From positions 124,001 through 188,000 of the forward strand of contig NZ_SAWY01000038.1 of the NCBI RefSeq assembly GCF_006439335.1: a stretch of 64,000 nucleotides of DNA, given 5' to 3'. Shown piece by piece: positions 55,612 through 64,000 of the stretch (position 1 is the first letter of the stretch; every line of letters begins with the position of its first letter). The notes below the pieces were generated by a model. That model saw only the letters and a list, made by a program, of their open reading frames with translations, had not been told where the DNA came from and did not search any database. Origin of the DNA: Litorilituus lipolyticus (GTDB taxonomy: Bacteria; Pseudomonadota; Gammaproteobacteria; Enterobacterales; Alteromonadaceae). The position numbers and the translations under genes are program-made.

Positions 55612-57062
55612 TGTTTGTTCTTCTCTATACTAACATTTAGATCACTTGCTCTTGCGCCATTTGTACTTGCGTCACTAACACTTTCATCACTAATACGTTT
55701 ATTGTTTGGCTTTTCATCGCTTGGGCTATTATCAGTGTTATTAGTATTGACTTGCTGTACAGAAGTTATCTTGGTTAATTCCTCTTTCGATTGCTCAGCA
55801 ATTTTTGTAAACAGCTGCCCTAACCTTGCTTTTCTCTCACTATCCTCGTCTTGCCAATCAACTTGAGCAAGCTTCGAGTTAAAAACATCCTCTATTGATA
55901 ACTCTGCTAAAGAATTTTTATTCTGCTCACCTTGACTAAGTAGCATCGCTTGCCTGTCTTGTTTACTGCGCCTAACTAGTAACACTTCAACCGGATATTC
56001 AAGCACTAGCTCCTCAATCCGCTGCTGAAGATCGTTTAAATAGCCGCTACTTTGCACCTCAATATCTAACCAAATTTTTCGCTCTGATGTTAATTCTTCT
56101 TGGTATGAATCAATCAATGCTTGAGTTTTACTGACAAGGCTCTCTAATGAGGTTTTAATCATGGCTAAAGGTTGAAAGCATGGGATAGGTATCGTTGATA
56201 TTTTTGGCGTCTCACTGTTTTCAAATTCAACTAAATAAACACTTTTCTGTTGCTTTGCTTCATCAAAACTTAACGGGATTGGCGATCCTGAGTATCTAAT
56301 ATGTTCAGTGCCACCAACCTTTTGTGCACGGTGAATGTGCCCTAGTGCAATGTAATCCGCTGGGGGAAATGCATGAGATGAAAACGCTTCAAGAGTACCA
56401 ATATAAATATCCCTAACGCTATCACTTTTGCTGTCTGTTAACGAAACACCTAAAGCAGTTAAGTGTCCGGTTGCAATAATGGGGATATTTTGATTTTCAT
56501 GAGTTTTATGCTGTAAAGCTACTTGCTCTGCATGTTTGTATAACTCACTATAATGCTTTGTAATAGCACTTTGTAATGTTTGCTGCTTATCTTGCGCTGA
56601 TTGTCCGGCTTTACTAGCAATAACATCTCTTGGACGGATAAATGGTACGGCACAGACAACAGCCGTTACTTCTTTGTTGCTGTTCTTTAGTGTAATAACC
56701 TGTTCGTTGGTTTTATTTGAGTTTTCATCAGCTACGTTAACATGTGTTATGACTCGCGTAGATAAATTTGCGAGTAAAGATTTTGATTCACCTAACATAG
56801 CAACAGAATCATGATTACCTGCGAGGATAATCAACTGGCAATTCATCTGTTGTATTTTGCCAATAAAATCAAAATACAACTCACGCGCATAACTTGGCGG
56901 TGTTGAGGTATCAAATATATCACCTGCAACAATAATGGCATCTATGCCAAGGGTTTGTACTTGTTCAATAAGCCAATTTAAAAACTGTTGATGCTCATTG
57001 GCTCGGTTTTTACCATAAAAATACTGGCCTAAATGCCAGTCAGAGGTATGAATGAATCGCAT
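55608..57062 (-). CDS. sbcD: SbcD, nuclease subunit of SbcCD
   Basis: 484 residues. Mre11-like metallophosphoesterase with HTSDWHLGQ (5-13), VAGDIFDTS and AGNHDSV metal ligands, plus ATGHLTALG and ALGHIHRAQ. The capping domain follows. The C-terminal 60 residues are an Asn/Ser-rich, low-complexity tail with no counterpart in E. coli SbcD (about 400 residues). Stop codon overlaps the sbcC start. Confidence 0.96.
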   Translation of the reverse strand: MRFIHTSDWHLGQYFYGKNRANEHQQFLNWLIEQVQTLGIDAIIVAGDIFDTSTPPSYARELYFDFIGKIQQMNCQLIILAGNHDSVAMLGESKSLLANLSTRVITHVNVADENSNKTNEQVITLKNSNKEVTAVVCAVPFIRPRDVIASKAGQSAQDKQQTLQSAITKHYSELYKHAEQVALQHKTHENQNIPIIATGHLTALGVSLTDSKSDSVRDIYIGTLEAFSSHAFPPADYIALGHIHRAQKVGGTEHIRYSGSPIPLSFDEAKQQKSVYLVEFENSETPKISTIPIPCFQPLAMIKTSLESLVSKTQALIDSYQEELTSERKIWLDIEVQSSGYLNDLQQRIEELVLEYPVEVLLVRRSKQDRQAMLLSQGEQNKNSLAELSIEDVFNSKLAQVDWQDEDSERKARLGQLFTKIAEQSKEELTKITSVQQVNTNNTDNSPSDEKPNNKRISDESVSDASTNGARASDLNVSIEKNKQ

Positions 57063-57227
57063 GATGAGAAACGTAACTGCGCAATTTGAAAAAGAAATAG
57101 TCTACCTGAACAGGAAAATTTATTCAGCCACTAATCTTTAATATAAGATGGTTTAGCCGTTATTTAGTCAGTTAACGATTATTTATGATCGGATACCATA
57201 AATTAGCATATAAGTATGTTTAGCAAG

Positions 57228-57905
57228 TTAACATTCGCCAGTATCAATGAATAATTGAGCCAATAACTTAGGTACTATCTCTTCATTATCTAAAAATTGA
57301 ATACCAACATTCACTTTACCGTCATCGTTTCGACTATTACGTACTTTTGCTGGAATCTTTACATCCTCCCCTGTTGGGCTTTTAAGGCAAACAAAAATAT
57401 CACGTTTTTTTACTGTTGTTGTATTACTTTTACTAACAAAGGTAAAACCACAGCCTTTAGTTGATATATCCCCAATAACACCATTGATTTTAGTATTATT
57501 TTCTTTGTTAGAGTCTTCTAACATAATCATTGAAGGCAAGTGAATAGTCGTCCTTTGCTGCATACGTAACTGGCGATTTTCAATTTTTTTAGGGTATTCA
57601 AGATAAATATGCTTTTCTGGATATTTTGTAATGTTCTTGATAGTCGAGCGAAAAGCAAAGCATTCGCCTTTACTGCCTTCCATGAGATACCGAACAATAA
57701 CAACATTTCCTTCGATCAATACGTCACTGTATTGTGATTTACTCACCACTTTGGGGTATTTAATCAAAATATATCGGCCTAATTCATAGCCAATCAGAGT
57801 AAGTTTTAATCGTACTGCAACGGGATGGTTAATTTGTACATCAATGTATTTTCCTGGCTGAAGTTCAAATAATTGAAGCTCCTGAGTATCCATTTGGTCT
57901 GACAT
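57228..57905 (-). CDS. PilZ-domain protein, YcgR-like N-terminal domain
   Basis: 225 residues. The N-terminal half (about 12-105) resembles the YcgR_2/PilZN flagellar-brake domain; the C-terminal PilZ domain has RMQQR (RxxxR, 114-118) and DISTKG (DxSxxG, 146-151), the c-di-GMP contacts. So it is probably a cytoplasmic c-di-GMP receptor that alters motility or surface behaviour. No flagellar genes are in the window, so its target is unknown. Confidence 0.9.
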   Translation of the reverse strand: MSDQMDTQELQLFELQPGKYIDVQINHPVAVRLKLTLIGYELGRYILIKYPKVVSKSQYSDVLIEGNVVIVRYLMEGSKGECFAFRSTIKNITKYPEKHIYLEYPKKIENRQLRMQQRTTIHLPSMIMLEDSNKENNTKINGVIGDISTKGCGFTFVSKSNTTTVKKRDIFVCLKSPTGEDVKIPAKVRNSRNDDGKVNVGIQFLDNEEIVPKLLAQLFIDTGEC

Positions 57906-58036
57906 GTAAGTGATGAGAGCCTATTAATTGATAAGATATAGCTATTAATATAAACAAAGTTGTACAAAGCTACAATCAGAGAAACCATTTCTGATAAATA
58001 TTTGTAACTAAAAAGTAAGTTATAAGGCAAATAATA

Positions 58037-58066
58037 AAAAAGGTACTCAAAAGAGTACCTTTATTT
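58037..58066 (-). terminator. Terminator of the formate dehydrogenase operon
   Basis: AAAAAGGTACTC and GAGTACCTTT pair around an AAAA loop; the minus strand continues TTTTTATTATTT. It follows the alpha-subunit stop by about 21 bases. Confidence 0.88.
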
Positions 58067-58087
58067 AAATCAACTAACGATGCCGTA

Positions 58088-60877
58088 TTATGAGCAGGCT
58101 GGCTCAATACCGACTGAAACTACTTTATACTCTGGGCATTTAGTGTGTTTATCTGTTACATCACCAGTCACTCTATTAATCATCAGCTCAGGAAAATGGA
58201 AAGTAGTGAACAGAACACCTGATTTCACTTTTTCACTGATTTCTGCTGTGAGCTCTATTTCACCACGAGCAGAATATAATCTTACTTTGCTATTATCCTT
58301 AATCGCTTTAGCTTTTGCATCAAGAGGGTTAATAAGTAATACATCTTCACTGACAATAATTTCATTGGCTGTTCTACGCGTCATTGTTCCAGCATTATAA
58401 TGCTCTAGATTACGACTTGTCGTTAAGATAAATGGATATTGCGCTCCATGCTCTTCTACCTCTTTACTCTCTTCAAACTCATAAAAATGAAACTTACCTA
58501 AGCCACGTGTAAACTGCTCAGTGTGCAATATTTGCGTGTCAGTACCATCTTTTGCAACAGGCCATTGCAAACCATTTTCACCTAGATTATCCCATGTAAT
58601 ACCTGCAAAGAATGGCACGACTTGTGAGATTTCTTCTAGCATAGAATCTGCGTGGTAGTCAGCTTGCTGATATCCTAGGGCATTCATCATATCAACGACA
58701 ATTTGTCCATCTGTTTTACAGCCTTCTTTAGGGGGAACAGCAGCATTAACTTTTTGTACACGTCGCTCACCGTTAGTAAACGTACCGTTTTTCTCTAAAA
58801 ATGAGCTACCCGGTAAAACAACATCGGCCATTTTTGCCGTTTCAGATAAAAAGATTTCTTGCACAACCAGTAAATCAAGGTTGGATAAACTCGCCACGAC
58901 ATGGTGTTGGTTGGGATCAGTTTGTACAACATCTTCCCCCATTATCCATAATGCTTTTAAATCACCAGCTAAAGCCGCATTAAACATTTCAGGGATCTTA
59001 TAACCCACATCTGTAGGCCATAACTCATTAGGAGCAATACCGTAATGTGATTTGTAGTACTCAATGTTATCTTCTTTCGTTACATCAAGATAGCCTGCAC
59101 CTTGATGAGGTTGACAGCCCATATCTGCAGCACCTTGAACGTTGTTTTGACCACGAAGTGGATTCATACCAACGCCAGCTCGGCCAATATTACCTGTTAA
59201 CATAACAAGATCAGCAATACACATGATGGCACGACTACCCTGAGAATGTTCTGTCACACCCAGCCCATGGAAGCTCATGGCATGACTTGCCTTGGCATAA
59301 GCTATTGCAGCTTCTTTAACTAAGTTTTTATCAACCCCAGCAATATTGGCTAATTCATCCATATTTAGCGATAAAATAGCATCACGATATGCAAGGTATT
59401 CCTCTGTTCTATTATCAACGAAGCTTTGATCAATTAACTGCTCAGTAATGATGTAATATGCCATCATATTTAACACAGCAACATTGGTTCCTGGGCGCAA
59501 TTGAATATGCCAATTTGCATAACGCGCTAACTCAGTTTTTACCGGATCTAACACGATAAGCGGTGTGCCTTTAAGCACTTTTTGTTTAATTTTAGCGCCA
59601 GTTACTGGGTGTGCTGCCGTTGGGTTAGCACCGATTAATAAGATGAAATTTGTTTCTTTAAGATCATCAATAGAATTGGTCGCGGCACCAGTACCAAAAC
59701 TTTGTTGCATACCGTAAGCCGTTGGTGAGTGACAAACTCGTGCACAACAATCTATATTATTAGTGCCTAGAACAACACGCATCATTTTTTGTAGTAAATA
59801 GTTTTCTTCATTAGTACAACGTGCAGATGAAATGCCAGCTAAGGCATCACCGCCATGTTCTGATTTTATGGCGTTCATTTTCTTGGCCAAATAATCAAAT
59901 GCAAAATCCCAACTCACTTCTGTTAATGCGCCATTAAGCCTAACAAGTGGTTTAGTTAACCTATCTGGGTGATTATAAAAGCGCCATGCATAGCGTCCTT
60001 TTAAACAGGTGTGTCCTGAATTCACCGCAGCATCTTTAGGAGCTTCAATAGATAAAATCTTATTATCTTTTACTGAAACCTCTAAATTACAACCAACACC
60101 GCAATATGAACAAATGGTGCGAACTTTATCGATTGAAGATTGCTCAGTGGAGCTTTCTTGACGTAAGTTTTGTCTAAAGACATCAGTTATTGCACCTGTA
60201 GGACATGTTTGCGCACAAGCGCCACACGAAACACAATCTGACTCGTCAAAACTCACATCTTGGCCCTTAATAATACGTGCATCAAAGCCTCTACCTGCTA
60301 CATTGAGTACTTGCTCGCCCTGTATTTCATCACAAGCACGTACACAGCGATTACAATCTATACATTGGGTAAGATCCATACGCATATAAGGGTGTGAATC
60401 ATCGACAATACTACCCTGCTCATCGCTTGGAACACTATCTACACTGAATTTACCTTTAGCAAAACGAACTTCTGTAACGCCAGTATCTAACACAACTTGT
60501 TCAAATTCTGTAGTATGTTCATTTTGCTTAGGTGGTAATTGCTGCTCAGGCAGATCACTTAACACGAGCTCAACGATATTTTTTCTCAACTTAACAACAC
60601 GTTCTGACTGGCTGTAAACATGCATACCATCGCCAATAGGTGTGTGGCAAGAAGCCATCACACGTCTAGGGCCATCAGCGGCAAGTGCTACATCTACGGA
60701 ACATACCCGACAACTTCCGTAAGGTTCAAGGCGGCTATCGTCACATAAGGTTGGAATGTTAAAACTATCTTGTACTCTGCGGCTAAATTCTAAAATGGTT
60801 TCACCTGCTTTGATCGGGTAATCAACACCATCTAGAAATGCGCGTTTGTCTGTTATTTTATTTGAAGAGACTGTCAT
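58088..60877 (-). CDS. fdsA: NAD-dependent formate dehydrogenase, alpha (molybdopterin) subunit
   Basis: 929 residues. It oxidises formate to CO2 at a bis-molybdopterin site and passes electrons through Fe-S clusters to the beta subunit. Domains in order: N-terminal [2Fe-2S] (C45, C56, C59, C77); a region (about 107-125) where NuoG-like proteins carry a HisCys3 [4Fe-4S] site but which here reads SDLPEQQLPPKQNEH and lacks it; two ferredoxin clusters (CIDCNRCVRAC 172-182, CVSCGACAQTC 215-225); the catalytic module with its own [4Fe-4S] (C256, C259, C263, C291) and Cys382-His383 (ARVCHSP) as Mo ligand and base. No selenocysteine codon. Overlaps the beta-subunit gene by one base (TAATG). Confidence 0.93.
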   Translation of the reverse strand: MTVSSNKITDKRAFLDGVDYPIKAGETILEFSRRVQDSFNIPTLCDDSRLEPYGSCRVCSVDVALAADGPRRVMASCHTPIGDGMHVYSQSERVVKLRKNIVELVLSDLPEQQLPPKQNEHTTEFEQVVLDTGVTEVRFAKGKFSVDSVPSDEQGSIVDDSHPYMRMDLTQCIDCNRCVRACDEIQGEQVLNVAGRGFDARIIKGQDVSFDESDCVSCGACAQTCPTGAITDVFRQNLRQESSTEQSSIDKVRTICSYCGVGCNLEVSVKDNKILSIEAPKDAAVNSGHTCLKGRYAWRFYNHPDRLTKPLVRLNGALTEVSWDFAFDYLAKKMNAIKSEHGGDALAGISSARCTNEENYLLQKMMRVVLGTNNIDCCARVCHSPTAYGMQQSFGTGAATNSIDDLKETNFILLIGANPTAAHPVTGAKIKQKVLKGTPLIVLDPVKTELARYANWHIQLRPGTNVAVLNMMAYYIITEQLIDQSFVDNRTEEYLAYRDAILSLNMDELANIAGVDKNLVKEAAIAYAKASHAMSFHGLGVTEHSQGSRAIMCIADLVMLTGNIGRAGVGMNPLRGQNNVQGAADMGCQPHQGAGYLDVTKEDNIEYYKSHYGIAPNELWPTDVGYKIPEMFNAALAGDLKALWIMGEDVVQTDPNQHHVVASLSNLDLLVVQEIFLSETAKMADVVLPGSSFLEKNGTFTNGERRVQKVNAAVPPKEGCKTDGQIVVDMMNALGYQQADYHADSMLEEISQVVPFFAGITWDNLGENGLQWPVAKDGTDTQILHTEQFTRGLGKFHFYEFEESKEVEEHGAQYPFILTTSRNLEHYNAGTMTRRTANEIIVSEDVLLINPLDAKAKAIKDNSKVRLYSARGEIELTAEISEKVKSGVLFTTFHFPELMINRVTGDVTDKHTKCPEYKVVSVGIEPACS

Positions 60878-62577
60878 TATTTTGCCTCCTGTTTTGCTGT
60901 ACCTGAAGCAATAAATGGCGAAATTTCATCACCAAAATACTGTAAAATATTTTGAATAGGCAATGGAACACCTCCCCCCAGAGCACAAAGCGAGCCTAGC
61001 TGCATTGTTTCCAATAAATCATTGAGTAAACTTTCATCAATCGCTTGTTTACCTGATATTGCATTTTCTACCATCTCGTGTCCGCGTGTTGAACCGATTT
61101 GACAGGGGTAACACTTGCCACACGATTCTGCAGCAGTAAACTCAAATAAATGAGCCATATAATCAATCATAGAGAAAGATTCAGGTATACCAATAATACT
61201 AGCGTGCCCTAATAAAAAACCTTCTTGAGCAAAAGACTCAAAATCTACTGTTAATTTTTCAATAGCTGAAATAGGTACTACACCACCAAGCGGACCGCCA
61301 ATGTGCAATGCTTTAATTTCTTTTGAAAAACCACCGGCAAGGGAAATAACATCAGCTAATGGGGTACCCATCGCTACTTCATAAATACCTGGTTTGTTAA
61401 AAGCTGAATCTAATGAAATAAGCTTAGAGCCTGTAGATTTTCCATTACCAAGTACAGAATATCTTGTTACGCCACTTGGCTCATGTTCGTTTTTATCTGT
61501 TTTTGATAAGTCATCACTTAGAATGAAATGAATGGAGCCAAATGTTTCGACATTATTAACAACGGTAGGACAACCGAATAAACCACTTTGAGTTGGGAAT
61601 GGTGGTCTAACCGAAACAACGGGCCTTTGACCCTCTATAGATCGTAATAATGCTGTCTCTTCACCACAAATATAAGCCCCAGCACCGCGGACAATTTTAA
61701 AGGTAAACTGCCAATTATCAGTAAATGCTATGGATAACTGATTAAATTCAGCAATGGCTTTTTCTGTATTTATAATAGCGTCTGGGTATTCATCACGTAT
61801 ATATAAAATACCTGTTTTGGCCCCTGTTAAATAACCAGACATAAGCATGCCAAACATTACAGCATGAGGTCTTTGCTCTAATAAATAACGATCACTATAA
61901 GCGCCAGCATCACCTTCATCAGCATTGCAAACTATATATTTTTCATCACCTTGTGCTTCTAAACATGAGCGCCACTTAAAGCCTGTAGGAAAACCTGCAC
62001 CACCTCGACCTCTAAGACCAGAATCACTGACGAAAGTCAGCAAATCATCAACGCTAAACTTTTTTACCAACTCATTAAACAGCTGATAATACTGAGCAAC
62101 ATCATTAATTTCAGCCGTTAGTATTGGCTGCTCTAAAGTACAGGCAACCTCATAATATTCATTTGATTTTGTATCAGGCTCTTCCGCTAAACTGGCAAGG
62201 TTATCAATATCATTTGCAGAAAAGTTTTTGCCCGCTATTTGAAAGGCCGCATTTTGAGCACATCGTCCTAAACAAGTAACATGTCCAACATTATTTTCGC
62301 CGAACTTTTCGCTTAAATTTTGCTTAATATTCTCTTGTGTACCAGCACATAAACACGAAGAGCCATTACATACATAAGCTTTTTTATCAGCGTTTTCACC
62401 TTCAATAAAATCATAAAAACTAGCTGTACCTGAGACTACCGCTTCACCCACTAAAAACTCTTTTGCTAATTTCTCTTTTTCTTTTGGTGACTTTTGTTGC
62501 TCTGACAGCACTAACTCTTGAAACAAGGTGTGCTCTATGCCCTTTCTACGGGCTAATTGTGATAAATTTTTCGACAT
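60877..62577 (-). CDS. fdsB: NAD-dependent formate dehydrogenase, beta (NuoE-NuoF-like) subunit
   Basis: 566 residues from the ATG at 62577 (MSKNLSQLARRKG); a longer reading runs into fdhD and is unlikely. The N-terminal third is a NuoE-like thioredoxin fold with a [2Fe-2S] signature CNGSSC and CLGRC (CX4C, CX3C). The rest is NuoF-like, with the FMN/NAD sites GLRGRGGAGFPTGFKW and GAGAYICGEETAL, and a C-terminal [4Fe-4S] (ESCGKCYPC, SLCALGGG). It takes electrons from the alpha subunit and reduces NAD. The NuoE and NuoF parts being fused, no separate gamma (fdsG) gene is needed or seen, as in the Methylobacterium FDH1 pair. Confidence 0.93.
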   Translation of the reverse strand: MSKNLSQLARRKGIEHTLFQELVLSEQQKSPKEKEKLAKEFLVGEAVVSGTASFYDFIEGENADKKAYVCNGSSCLCAGTQENIKQNLSEKFGENNVGHVTCLGRCAQNAAFQIAGKNFSANDIDNLASLAEEPDTKSNEYYEVACTLEQPILTAEINDVAQYYQLFNELVKKFSVDDLLTFVSDSGLRGRGGAGFPTGFKWRSCLEAQGDEKYIVCNADEGDAGAYSDRYLLEQRPHAVMFGMLMSGYLTGAKTGILYIRDEYPDAIINTEKAIAEFNQLSIAFTDNWQFTFKIVRGAGAYICGEETALLRSIEGQRPVVSVRPPFPTQSGLFGCPTVVNNVETFGSIHFILSDDLSKTDKNEHEPSGVTRYSVLGNGKSTGSKLISLDSAFNKPGIYEVAMGTPLADVISLAGGFSKEIKALHIGGPLGGVVPISAIEKLTVDFESFAQEGFLLGHASIIGIPESFSMIDYMAHLFEFTAAESCGKCYPCQIGSTRGHEMVENAISGKQAIDESLLNDLLETMQLGSLCALGGGVPLPIQNILQYFGDEISPFIASGTAKQEAK

Positions 62578-62635
62578 AGTTGCTCTCTTTGTCTGCTTGC
62601 GTTGGTAATAAATATCAACAGCTTTATTATTTATT

Positions 62636-63538
62636 TTATGACGTAATTCGCCAATCGCCATGATAAACGTTAAATGAATGCTCGGCTGCAAAACCGATAA
62701 GTGTTAAATCAAACCGTTTAGCACCTTGTATAGCAAGATCTGATGGTGCACCTACGCCAATAAGCACACTTACCCCAGCCATAAGTGCTTTTTGTACTAT
62801 TTCAAAACTGATTCTGCCGCTAACCATTAATACAAGTAAACTTGTGGCGGCGCAGTTATGTTCATCTATATATGAACCTACAACTTTATCAACGGCATTA
62901 TGACGGCCAATATCTTCATGAAGATGGAGTAATTGACCAGTTTCATCGAATAAAGCTGCTGCATGTACACCACCAGTTTGATCAAATAACCTTTGCTGCT
63001 TTCGCATAGCTTCATTAAGAAAAGCTATTAGAGTTGCGGGTAAAACACTATGAGATTTAGATAATTCTGGTAGTTTTGGATTTTTAAGTTCAAGAGATTT
63101 GATTGATGTTGTACCACAAATACCACAACTCGAGTAAGTCAATTGAAATTGTTCAATAGAGTCGAGCTTAGGGGCAAAGTTTTTGCTGAAAATGACTAAC
63201 CATGCGTTCTGGTTTATATCGCTATTTATTTGCTCTATATCATCGCCATTATGTTCAGTTTGTATACTAGCAATTTGACTACTTTGTTGAATAACCCCTT
63301 CACTTAATAATAAACCTAAAATTAATTCACGTTCATATCCTAGGGTACGCATCGTTATTGAAAACACTTTTTCAATGTTTTCCTTTCCTGAAATCCAAGA
63401 TAAACGAATCTGCAAAGGTTGTTCAACAATGACCAAGTCAGTTGATAAAGACCTTTTTTCCGCACTAGAACCAACAAAAGAATAATTAACTTTATTGATT
63501 TTTTTTGTTGATTGTACTGAGTGGGTGTCTTTTTCCAT
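62636..63538 (-). CDS. fdhD: Formate dehydrogenase accessory sulfurtransferase FdhD
   Basis: 300 residues from the ATG at 63538; the earlier in-frame start is a TTG. FdhD takes sulfur from IscS and sulfurates the bis-MGD cofactor needed for formate dehydrogenase activity. The CxxC (SSCGICGTTS) is present, as are RELILGLLLSEGVI, TGGVHAAALFD, LHEDIGRHNAVDKVVG and LMVSGRISFEIVQKA. First gene of the operon, 58 bases upstream of fdsB. Promoter lies in the divergent space shared with fhs. Confidence 0.95.
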   Translation of the reverse strand: MEKDTHSVQSTKKINKVNYSFVGSSAEKRSLSTDLVIVEQPLQIRLSWISGKENIEKVFSITMRTLGYERELILGLLLSEGVIQQSSQIASIQTEHNGDDIEQINSDINQNAWLVIFSKNFAPKLDSIEQFQLTYSSCGICGTTSIKSLELKNPKLPELSKSHSVLPATLIAFLNEAMRKQQRLFDQTGGVHAAALFDETGQLLHLHEDIGRHNAVDKVVGSYIDEHNCAATSLLVLMVSGRISFEIVQKALMAGVSVLIGVGAPSDLAIQGAKRFDLTLIGFAAEHSFNVYHGDWRITS

Positions 63539-63807
63539 ATAAAATTCGCATACTGTTGAATATTCGTTTAACTTAACAAAGTCTACTCTCAATTATAATG
63601 ACTTAAAAGTAATGCTTATACCGGTATTGAAATAATCACTGCAAAGATTGTATACCTTTTGTTGTAAATCAAACTTTCGTTAATCATTTCAAGATAGGCT
63701 ATGGGCAAAATATCATAAAAGATATGAATAGTGAGTATTATTTTTGATTATTACTACACTATAAACATTTATTACAACCCCTCTAACGCACGAGAAGGAA
63801 AATTTTT
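63539..63807. other. Divergent promoter region of fdhD and fhs
   Basis: About 270 AT-rich bases between the FDH operon and fhs. Promoters for both must be here. I found no convincing operator or ribosensor structure; an AGAAGGAAAA ribosome site stands before fhs. Confidence 0.4.
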
Positions 63808-64000
63808 ATGGCTACAGATGTTGAAATTGCTCAGCAATTTACTCCTAAACCAATTACTGAAATCAGCGATAACCTTGGTATTGCTCCTGAGCATGTTCTT
63901 CCTTATGGTCGTGATGTTGCCAAAATAGATCTTAATAGCTTAAAGCAGCCAAATGATAAGCAAGGCAAACTTATTTTAGTTTCTGCAACAACACCTACTC
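63808..64000 (+). CDS. fhs: Formate-tetrahydrofolate ligase (N-terminal part, cut by window edge)
   Basis: 64 residues visible (MATDVEIAQQFTPKPITEIS, then LPYGRDVAKIDL and a KLILVSATTPT segment that leads into the ATP-binding loop). This N-terminus matches formate-tetrahydrofolate ligase, which makes 10-formyl-THF from formate, ATP and THF. An AAGGA ribosome site sits at the right distance. Its position opposite the formate dehydrogenase operon places two competing fates of formate side by side. Confidence 0.9.
   Translation, partial: MATDVEIAQQFTPKPITEISDNLGIAPEHVLPYGRDVAKIDLNSLKQPNDKQGKLILVSATTPT

Noticed and set aside
58088..60877. Selenocysteine-type formate dehydrogenase
   Set aside because: The active-site position is a Cys codon (Cys382); no in-frame TGA is present.
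62578..62691. Longer N-terminus for the formate dehydrogenase beta subunit
   Set aside because: Would overlap the fdhD coding end and adds a sequence without similarity to NuoE; ATG at 62577 fits better.
1..64000. Mobile elements, prophage genes or defence systems
   Set aside because: None seen: no transposase, integrase, restriction or toxin-antitoxin-like gene, and the tRNA operon shows no attached partial tRNA or att-like repeat.

Overview
The window looks like a chromosomal segment of a cold-adapted marine gammaproteobacterium of the order Alteromonadales, most likely Colwellia or a close relative. This is inferred from the low GC content, the AT-rich intergenic regions, close protein resemblance to Shewanella/Vibrio/E. 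coli families, and marker arrangements (acnD-prpF type methylcitrate operon, DUF3083/DUF2835/DUF5062-type proteins, proQ-prc, rcsF-trmO, dcd/mrp/metG). No insertion sequence, prophage, integrase, rRNA or CRISPR array was seen. Both edges cut a gene: a MoxR-type ATPase on the left and formate-tetrahydrofolate ligase on the right.

Layout. 1-5.9 kb: MoxR fragment, aroG, two conserved proteins of unknown function, and an exported three-gene unit (DUF4266 lipoprotein, DUF3570 outer-membrane barrel, ApbE-like protein). 6.3-14.6 kb: asnB, a small membrane protein with pyrD, and the very large NAD-glutamate dehydrogenase. 15-22 kb: an envelope module (DUF1302 barrel, DUF1329 LolA/B-like protein, YCF48-type beta-propeller, MMPL/RND transporter) behind a palindrome-rich control region. 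22.4-32.3 kb: DUF2835, pepN, nhaC, prc-proQ, a small acidic protein, msrC, a SIMPL protein and a DUF2057 protein. 32.5-39.4 kb: the complete methylcitrate operon gntR-prpB-prpC-acnD-prpF with promoter and two palindromic operators. 39.4-40.5 kb: a tRNA operon (Ala-GGC and four identical Glu-UUC genes) with a clear sigma70 promoter and a terminator. 40.8-51.7 kb: ybhK/yvcK, dcd, mrp, metG, an SDF transporter fused to a solute-binding domain, rcsF-trmO, a CBM9-like protein, slyD and a DMT transporter. 51.8-57.9 kb: sbcCD and a PilZ protein. 58-64 kb: an NAD-dependent formate dehydrogenase (two subunits plus fdhD) divergent from fhs.

How the genes fit together. The prp operon converts propionyl-CoA through methylcitrate to pyruvate and succinate. 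The formate cluster oxidises formate to CO2 with NAD reduction, and fhs next to it feeds formate into the folate C1 pool. NAD-GDH, asnB and aroG serve amino-acid metabolism. proQ, prc, pepN, slyD and msrC are RNA and protein quality-control genes.

The most noteworthy points are: (1) the DUF4266-DUF3570-ApbE unit, where the barrel carries a motif resembling a flavinylation site while the ApbE protein lacks a canonical metal-binding Asp and any signal peptide; (2) an SDF-type transporter with degenerate sodium/substrate motifs fused to a periplasmic amino-acid-type binding domain; (3) a formate dehydrogenase alpha subunit lacking the His/Cys3 iron-sulfur cluster usual in its NuoG-like N-terminus; and (4) FadR-like and PsrA-like palindromes in front of the DUF1302/DUF1329/MMPL envelope module, hinting at fatty-acid control.
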